A stretch of 64,000 nucleotides of DNA, from contig NC_087382.1 in assembly GCF_963675165.1 (NCBI RefSeq), forward strand, positions 7,116,315-7,180,314, written 5' to 3'. Positions 58,101-64,000 of this stretch are shown here, piece after piece (position 1 is the first letter of the stretch; every line of letters begins with the position of its first letter). The position numbers were made by a program, and so were the translations under genes. A model generated the notes under the pieces. The model saw nothing but the letters and a program-made list of their open reading frames with translations. It had not been told where the DNA came from and did no database searches. Source of the stretch: Halichondria panicea. Lineage: Eukaryota > Porifera > Demospongiae > Suberitida > Halichondriidae.

Positions 58101-61100
58101 CTAACTTGCAGTACTCTTATTGGCTACAAAGCTTGGAATGTATCTCAACTTTTCAAGGTACAGTATTGTCCGGATATTTAGAAAATAATAATGTAAATTA
58201 AAGCACCACCGTTGTATTAGAACAACATTGTTCTCCTCAAGGACCACAACTCAGCGTGCACTGAAAGCAAAGCAGTGGTGGTAAAAAAAAAACATCCAAC
58301 ATCCGACATCCACATGTAACTACTTGTACACGACAACGTAAGAGTTTGAAAAAACACTATATTTTTGGGTCACCTACTTCCATACATGTACACGTACTTG
58401 CTTTTTATATATGAGCTATTCTATGAGAACAGAAGCTGAAAAAACTGCTCAGTGCTACACTGGCAGCCAGCTAACTGAATAAGCTGCAAAATGGAAATGA
58501 TTGTCTGAGCCCTAATAATTATAGTGAAAAATTATTCTAGTACTAAGAGTTGGTGTTTAAACTGATCTAACGTGCCCATCTACAGGATAGTGCATGAATA
58601 TGCTCTAAATAAAAAAAATTGTGTGATTCTGTTGTTCTAAAAATCACTAAGTTTAAGGCCTATAGGTGAGCTATTTATGAATAGATATACATGCAGGATT
58701 TCATCTAGTGGCCCCCAAAATGTTGTAGAATAATTACATCATAATAATTATTAGTACTGTCAATACATAACTAGGATCTACTGTGATGATGCACTAGCAT
58801 GTAATCGGGGGTATGGTCAACACATGTGGGAGTGGCCAAACATTCTGCAGCATGCAACCAAACCCCCACCCCCCCAACTTTAATCCTAGATGAAACCCTG
58901 ACATATACGTTAAGCCACACCTTCTGCAAGGGGTCTATAATAAAATATTATAGAAATGTGCACGATCAATCAGAAAAGCAAATCACCATCCTAACCTCGT
59001 CTACACCCCTCCGCTCTCCAATTTCCTTAGGTGGTCCTCCACTGGGGGATGGTCTGGGAGCATTCTTTTTGCTCAGTCGAGGGATTTTCTGTATGGTGTC
59101 CTCTCTTGTGTAGCGGGAGCGCTCAGGGCCACCACCACCTCTGTAATGATCTCTCCTGAGAATGTTTTAAACATGTACATGTACCATTCCGTATGAATAG
59201 TCTCAGACAAACTGACAAAAATAATATCTGGAAACTATGATAACACGAGTATATAATAGAGAGAGAGTAACGTAACCCTGCACACGTAGTAAGTAAATTA
59301 CATTATTACCCACACCTGGATTGGTCAGTGTGCAAATTCCAAGCCCATGGCAGATACAGGAAGTCACGTTACTCATATACCTACGTTCAATACTATGCCT
59401 CTATTACATACTCTTGATTATAAGCATACCCTTTACACTCCACTGCGGGTTTTTGCACTGAAACATTTTATTGCGGGTATATTTGACAATCTAGGTTAAG
59501 GTCACTAAATTAAAAACGTGGCCAATTATACTTCAAGATACAATCTCATACGTGACCATGCATGATTGTCAAATTAATTGTCAGGTAATTGACCCATTTG
59601 CCAAATATACATGCTATATATACGATAATTATAACTAAATATGCGGTGGTTGTAAGCTAGCTAGCTACGGTATAGCCGGTAATTTTCGGGGGACAAATAT
59701 TCGTGGTTTTCGTGGTTGAAGCTCTGACCACGAATATTTTACCCACGAAAAAGCAACCTTGAATACCTTTACCCAGAGTTCTGCCCAGAAGATAAAAAGC
59801 GGTGGTTGGTGAAAAATTTTCAAATTGACCTTTGAACTCATCAACACCTCGTAATTATTTATATCCTGATGCATGGAGTTGTGTTCTAGGTGCCAAGACT
59901 CATTTGGCATACCACACAAAAAGCATACCACACAAAAAAATCCTATGGCCTACATAGGCTATACTTATTTTAGCCAATGCTCTTTCTTGCATGGTTGTAG
60001 CATTCTTTTCTTGCTTACTTTGAGTCTTAAAAGCTCATGCACTGATTCTGCATCAGTTGCTGATACTAATAGCAGCGTGCAGAATCAGTGCATGAGCTTG
60101 TAGCAGATGGCTGCTGTCTTCTTTGAGGAGGCTTGCATAGTCTCAGATCTCAGACTCATCACCACTGTACTGCATGCTATAGATTCACTGTCATCAAGTC
60201 TTATCTGAACTAGATCTACATAATTATCACTCCTAGATCATGGAGATTGAGCCACGTGTGTAGGTGTGGCCTCCTACTAAGCATGCTCAATGTTCTATTC
60301 AATGAACACCAACAATTTTGTGTGCATGCTAAAAGCAAGAGTAGATTAGCAACTGGTCGGAGAGAGGTAAGTGGTGGTCGGATCTAACCACCCCCGACCA
60401 GTGTGGGCAGAACCCTGTTTACCTGTAGTGCAATCAGCTATCACGAAAATATTATCCACAAAATGTCTAATATTGCTGAACAACAAATATTTTGTCCTCC
60501 GAAAATTACCCGCTATACGGTATATCGTACAGTGCAAGGTACGTGTAGCTATAATTCTATAGCTGGTACATGACATCAATAATTGGAATACGCTCTGAGT
60601 ACACTGATTTTACAAACCACCATGCACTCAGTAACCGTTAGAAACGAACAACGAGTACTTACGAGTGCTCTCCCCGCCCTCTAACCCTGTCTGGACCACG
60701 CTCTCTGTCAGAGTACATGTCTCCGTTGATGAGAGGAGGGGAGAAAGATCGGTCACCCCTGGGACCTCGTCCACCAGGGTGAACACGCCCCCTTTCCGAA
60801 ATATCGGTAGGGTTACGACCACCATTTGATTGTTGATGAAATGGCTGGATTTGATTCTGAGTGCCTGTGCAAAACGAGTGAATGCTTGTTTGACAGAGCC
60901 GGTATAATACCACATGTATACATGTACAGTAGCGATCAAAATAAAGTACCCGTTCCGTTTACGTAGTACGTCCGTAGTACGTTTGAAGCGTTTCTGTTTT
61001 GACACCGTACCAAAAGCGTTGAATTTACCGTACCGTTGCTAATTACCGTTGCACGTTGCAAGTATGTTTTGCAGAAAAGTTTTAGAAAACGAACAAAGAG

Positions 61101-64000
61101 ACAATCCTAGTCATCTCGAGTATTGTAGCTAGTCTAGCTACTTAGCTATGCTATGGCTATGTCTAGCTGTAAGTCTAGCTCTAGATCTACAACAAAGGCA
61201 TAAAAACGCACCATCCACAAGTTCTTTAACCTTCTTATCAAAAAGGATGTCTGCAGTCTCTATAGAGTCCTATCTCTGTTCTACAAGGTTAGAAAACGCT
61301 AGCTAGCTAGCTATAATCTAACTGCTGCAAAAGTTCTGGCTAGCTAGCTGCGTGCAGAGCTGCATGGGTGTGGCCAAAGGAAAAATTTAACGGTTGATTA
61401 TAAAAAAACGCAACGGTACATAGCGTATTTTGCAACGTACCAGCGTACTACGGACGTACTACGTAAACGGAACGGGTACTTTTTTTGACCGCTACTGTAA
61501 ACAAAATTTACTCTTGGGTAATACACACAAGGTGACCGGTGACCACAAGCATATTCTGTAGTACAAAACTCACGATAATGAGGGGGGGCAAAGCTATTTC
61601 CACTTGCCGCAGGGACGAACACGCTGCCTCGATCAAAATAAGGAACTCCATTTGGGGTATTCGAGGCATTTGGTGGACTGGCCCAGGGTATTGCTCCAGA
61701 GCCTTGGGGAAAAAACTGGAGCTGTGTCTGTGTGAGTATACATGTACATGTCTGTTTTAATTTGTACTAGTAAAGACTATACAATGTAACTCACTAAACA
61801 AACTTTATTTACTAACCGACACTGTAGACTTGTGAACATGGTATTTTAGCTACTGGGCATGATTCTAGCTCTGCTGCCAAACTTGGGTAGGCGTATTTTC
61901 TAGTCAAAATACCTCGTACAAGAAGTTCGTAGCAAAAGAGGGGATAGGAATATTTTTGCGAGGGTACAGTTTAACGAATCAGCTTACCCTGGTCATGGGC
62001 TGCATGGGGTAGCTGACTCTTGGTTTTTTGGGCATGCCTGATGATCTTTGCACACTAGTGCCCTTAATCCTTGCCCTGATGGGCTGACCTAGGAATGTCC
62101 GTACCTCTTCTCTCAGAAATGCAAACGCCTAATGTTGAGAATGACATTTTAGGAAAAAGTGAGCATCACAGGTGAACATGTAATGTAACAAGTAGAGGCA
62201 AAATAGCTTGACAATGGTCTGATACACTTTCCTGAAGTGTTGAAAAACACATTGCGGCTGTATACCATGGCTAACAACTACATGTATAGGAGTGTTGTAT
62301 AAGTACTGGTCATGCCGATGAGGAAAGCTAGCAGAAACGAACTAATCGTTACCTGAAATTAACCTCACCAAGATTTAGGTAGGTTTTAGGTGAGACTAGA
62401 ATTACAGCATACATGTAGATGTAAATGAGTTTCCTCGGTCAAGGCATTGTTTAGAGGAAAGCTAGCTCTATAGACAACGTGCAAGATGAAAGCTTCCTAT
62501 AATTATCTTGTTCGCTTTGATTTGACAATGAATATTTGTAGTAAAATCTGCTCTAATAAATGGTAACGTTAAACTGTTTATGCTATAAAACACAGAAATT
62601 TAGCAGCAGACACAGACAGACTACTATAACCCACGGCCACTATGCCATGCTTCTCTTTCTGTCTCACCTTCTGAGCATCATCTTCTGATGCAAAAGTGAC
62701 GTACCAACATGAATTCTCCGCAAAATCACACGATATAAAGTCGGGACAGTTGCCTCCCGAAAATAATGCCATTATGTCCTGAAAAAGTAATGTTACGTCA
62801 GTAAACTAATAAGAATTAACGCAGAGATTTGGGAAAACACAACACAGGGAATCAAAAGTGCAAAGAACACACTGATAACTAATAATTATGCCTCAGTGTA
62901 CGCATGCGCAAGTGAGGTATACGATAGTGTGTTTGTATGTCTGTCTGTCTGTCAGTCTATGTAGACTGCTACAGCTGCTCAAGGATTCATGAAGTGCAAG
63001 TAGGAGTTTCTATAAGGCTTCTAGCCACGTTTTGGATTGCAATTTGTGGATTTGCAAAATAATCCTTCGTTCTCGAGTTATAGCTAGGTTTGCATACTTG
63101 GATCCCATTATTATAGCCTTTTCAGAACAGTGCATAACAAAACTTGTCCATGGAGTGTTGCTACTCTGCTTAGTAGTTATATAACCAAGCTTCACGTCAT
63201 AAAGCTTCCCACCAAAGCATCATCCTGCAATGCTTTCATCTAGTCAGTTCAAGGAAGCAGTCGTGACAAAGTTGTAAAATCGTTGAGCCTGAATTCTAGT
63301 TTTCTATTTCAGAGCTAACCTTTTACCAATTGCCGGGATCAATGAAAACTTAATCATTTGCTATTTAAAGACAGCTGAGAACCGACAGCAAAATTAGAAT
63401 GAACAGACATAACGATCAACATGTACTACGATAACCCTACTGCGTTGACGAGCAGTAAATTTACTGCAGCTCATTAACACACACTGTATGCGAATAATAA
63501 TAATAATTATAAAAATTATTATTATGTTTACTGTATATGTACATGTACCTTTTGCGGTGTGTCTTGTGGTATCTCTCTGAGAATGAGTATACATCTCTTC
63601 TCTGGAATGGCCCTGATCTTCTCTCCCTGCTCATCCAGGTGTAACACATGGGACTCTGCATTGATCACATACAAGAGTCCATAATAAAAGAGAGAGTATC
63701 GAACGCATGCATACTGTGCATCACATGTATTCGGAAATTAACGTGATTTGCTTTGAGGAGCGTAATTAATAATAACAATTTGGCAGTAACATTATTGCTG
63801 CCTCGAGGCAAGTGGCGGCTCTAGGAGCTCGGATTGGTCAGTTACCAAGCAAGAAGTCACGTTACTTTCCGAACTATTATTGTGTGTGCTCAAATTGTGA
63901 CCTGGCACTTGTACATTTTTTATGACAAGACTTTCCTATCACATAATTACTTAGACTCACCTTTCACTACTTCCAAGATCAAATCAATATCTGTGGTCAA
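55195..64000 (-). CDS. LARP4: LARP4/4B-like La-related RNA-binding protein, 5' end beyond the window
   Basis: Exons in transcript order: 63961-64000 (continues right), 63549-63655, 62668-62778, 61988-62128, 61574-61727, 60663-60864, 58996-59155, 57009-57632, 56576-56662, 56371-56423 and 55195-55738. All phases agree; 2223 nt are seen (740 residues plus stop). It opens with the end of the La motif (LTTDIDLILEVVK, VLHLDEQGEKIRAIPEKR). The LARP4-type RRM follows (CILILREIPQDTP, LFSGGNCPDFISCDFAENS, WYVTFASEDDAQK, FLREEVRTFLGQPIRARIK). Then come a Pro/Asn-rich part, Arg/Gly-rich stretches, the LARP4 signatures NFPPLP and NLADIVKG, and a low-complexity tail. LARP4 proteins bind poly(A) and PABP and stabilise mRNAs in the cytoplasm. 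The order RNILREIP...CPxxISCxFAxNS is characteristic of LARP4 rather than LARP1 or LARP6. Introns contain nested transposons. Confidence 0.92.
57633..58995. other. LARP4 intron with no recognised element
   Basis: 1.36 kb, AT-rich, with a TATATA tract near 57810. No coding exon, hairpin or listed repeat family is recognised. Confidence 0.5.
59774..60417. mobile_element. DNA element nested inside a family A palindrome
   Basis: The ends are CAGAGTTCTGCCCA and TGGGCAGAACCCTG (one mismatch). They are flanked by the exact 6-bp direct repeat TTTACC. The left half of a family A copy ends at 59773 and its right half resumes at 60418, rejoining to the usual family A centre (TTTACC-TG(T/C)AGTGCAATCAGC). 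The element contains a 22-bp perfect hairpin, 60031-60052 with 60078-60099 (AAGCTCATGCACTGATTCTG). It lies in a LARP4 intron. Confidence 0.82.
60927..61497. mobile_element. TIR element with CAGTAGCG ends and TA target duplication (571 bp)
   Basis: Terminal inverted repeats of about 55 bp (CAGTAGCGATCAAAATAAAG, then CCCGTTCCGTTTACGTAGTA and CGTCCGTAGTACG) are mirrored with few changes at the right end. TA flanks each side. The subterminal block is itself palindromic (GTACGTCCGTAGTAC-like). This fits a Tc1/mariner/pogo-type non-autonomous element. It lies in a LARP4 intron. Confidence 0.85.
62884..63180. repeat. Family D element, partial, reversed
   Basis: It starts ATTATGCCTCAGTGTACGCA and runs through GTAGACTGCTACAGCTGCTC, GAAGTGCAAGTAGGAGTTTC and TTCTCGAGTTATAGC to TTGCTACTCTGCTTAGTAG, matching the reversed family D order. 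It lies in the LARP4 RRM intron. Confidence 0.7.

Overview
The window looks like nuclear DNA of an early-branching animal, most probably a demosponge. Genes have many small exons with ordinary GT-AG introns, and they are packed tightly on both strands. They encode animal-type proteins: membrane-associated guanylate kinase (MAGUK) scaffolds, a MEKK kinase, a WW-domain adaptor, LARP4 and a seven-helix receptor. A type II fibrinogen-like membrane protein and a free-standing P2X7-tail-type protein resemble families known to be expanded in sponges and cnidarians. The species cannot be named from the sequence alone. There are no prokaryotic operons, CRISPR arrays, rRNA genes or recognisable tRNA genes.

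Layout. 364-3505 (+): 3' part of a MAP3K2/3-like kinase. 4469-7519 (-): mitochondrial ribosomal protein uL10m. 8.6-9.35 kb: possible gene fragment. 9959-11619 (-): six-exon, 211-residue protein with a P2X7-type cysteine domain. 12939-14224 (+): type II fibrinogen-like protein broken by one frameshift. 15943-22624 (-): complete 561-residue MPP2/6-type MAGUK. 25280-29379 (+): complete 548-residue PALS1-like MAGUK, head-to-head with the first. 32101-35111 (-): WAC-like WW adaptor. 35193-36326 (-): 265-residue protein of unknown function. 36450-40294 (+): 496-residue exostosin-type (GT47) glycosyltransferase. 41854-42903 (+): single-exon seven-helix receptor. 43.4-45.7 kb: an isolated WIPI/WDR45-like exon and a degenerate tandem-repeat locus. 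46917-52165 (+): 440-residue sterol O-acyltransferase with a GC-AG intron. 55195-64000 (-): LARP4-like RNA-binding protein that runs off the right edge.

The exon models were built by hand. In most of them every splice phase closes and the summed exon length is divisible by three, which is strong internal support. The exceptions are the WAC-like gene (one junction does not close and the 5' end is missing) and the fibrinogen-like gene (frameshift).

Spaces between genes and large introns are filled with short non-autonomous DNA elements. They include two palindromic families ending in TACCGTA, a hairpin family starting TAGCCTCGA, a pogo/Tigger-like element, two elements with 9-bp target duplications and CAGAGGAGG ends, an element with CAGTAGCG ends and TA duplications, and nested insertions. 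The genes do not form one pathway. The notable local arrangements are the divergent MAGUK pair, which shares intron positions, and the 123-bp divergent spacer between the unknown gene and the glycosyltransferase. I found no convincing new multi-gene system. The best leads are the orphan 265-residue gene, the free-standing P2X7-tail protein and the element families.
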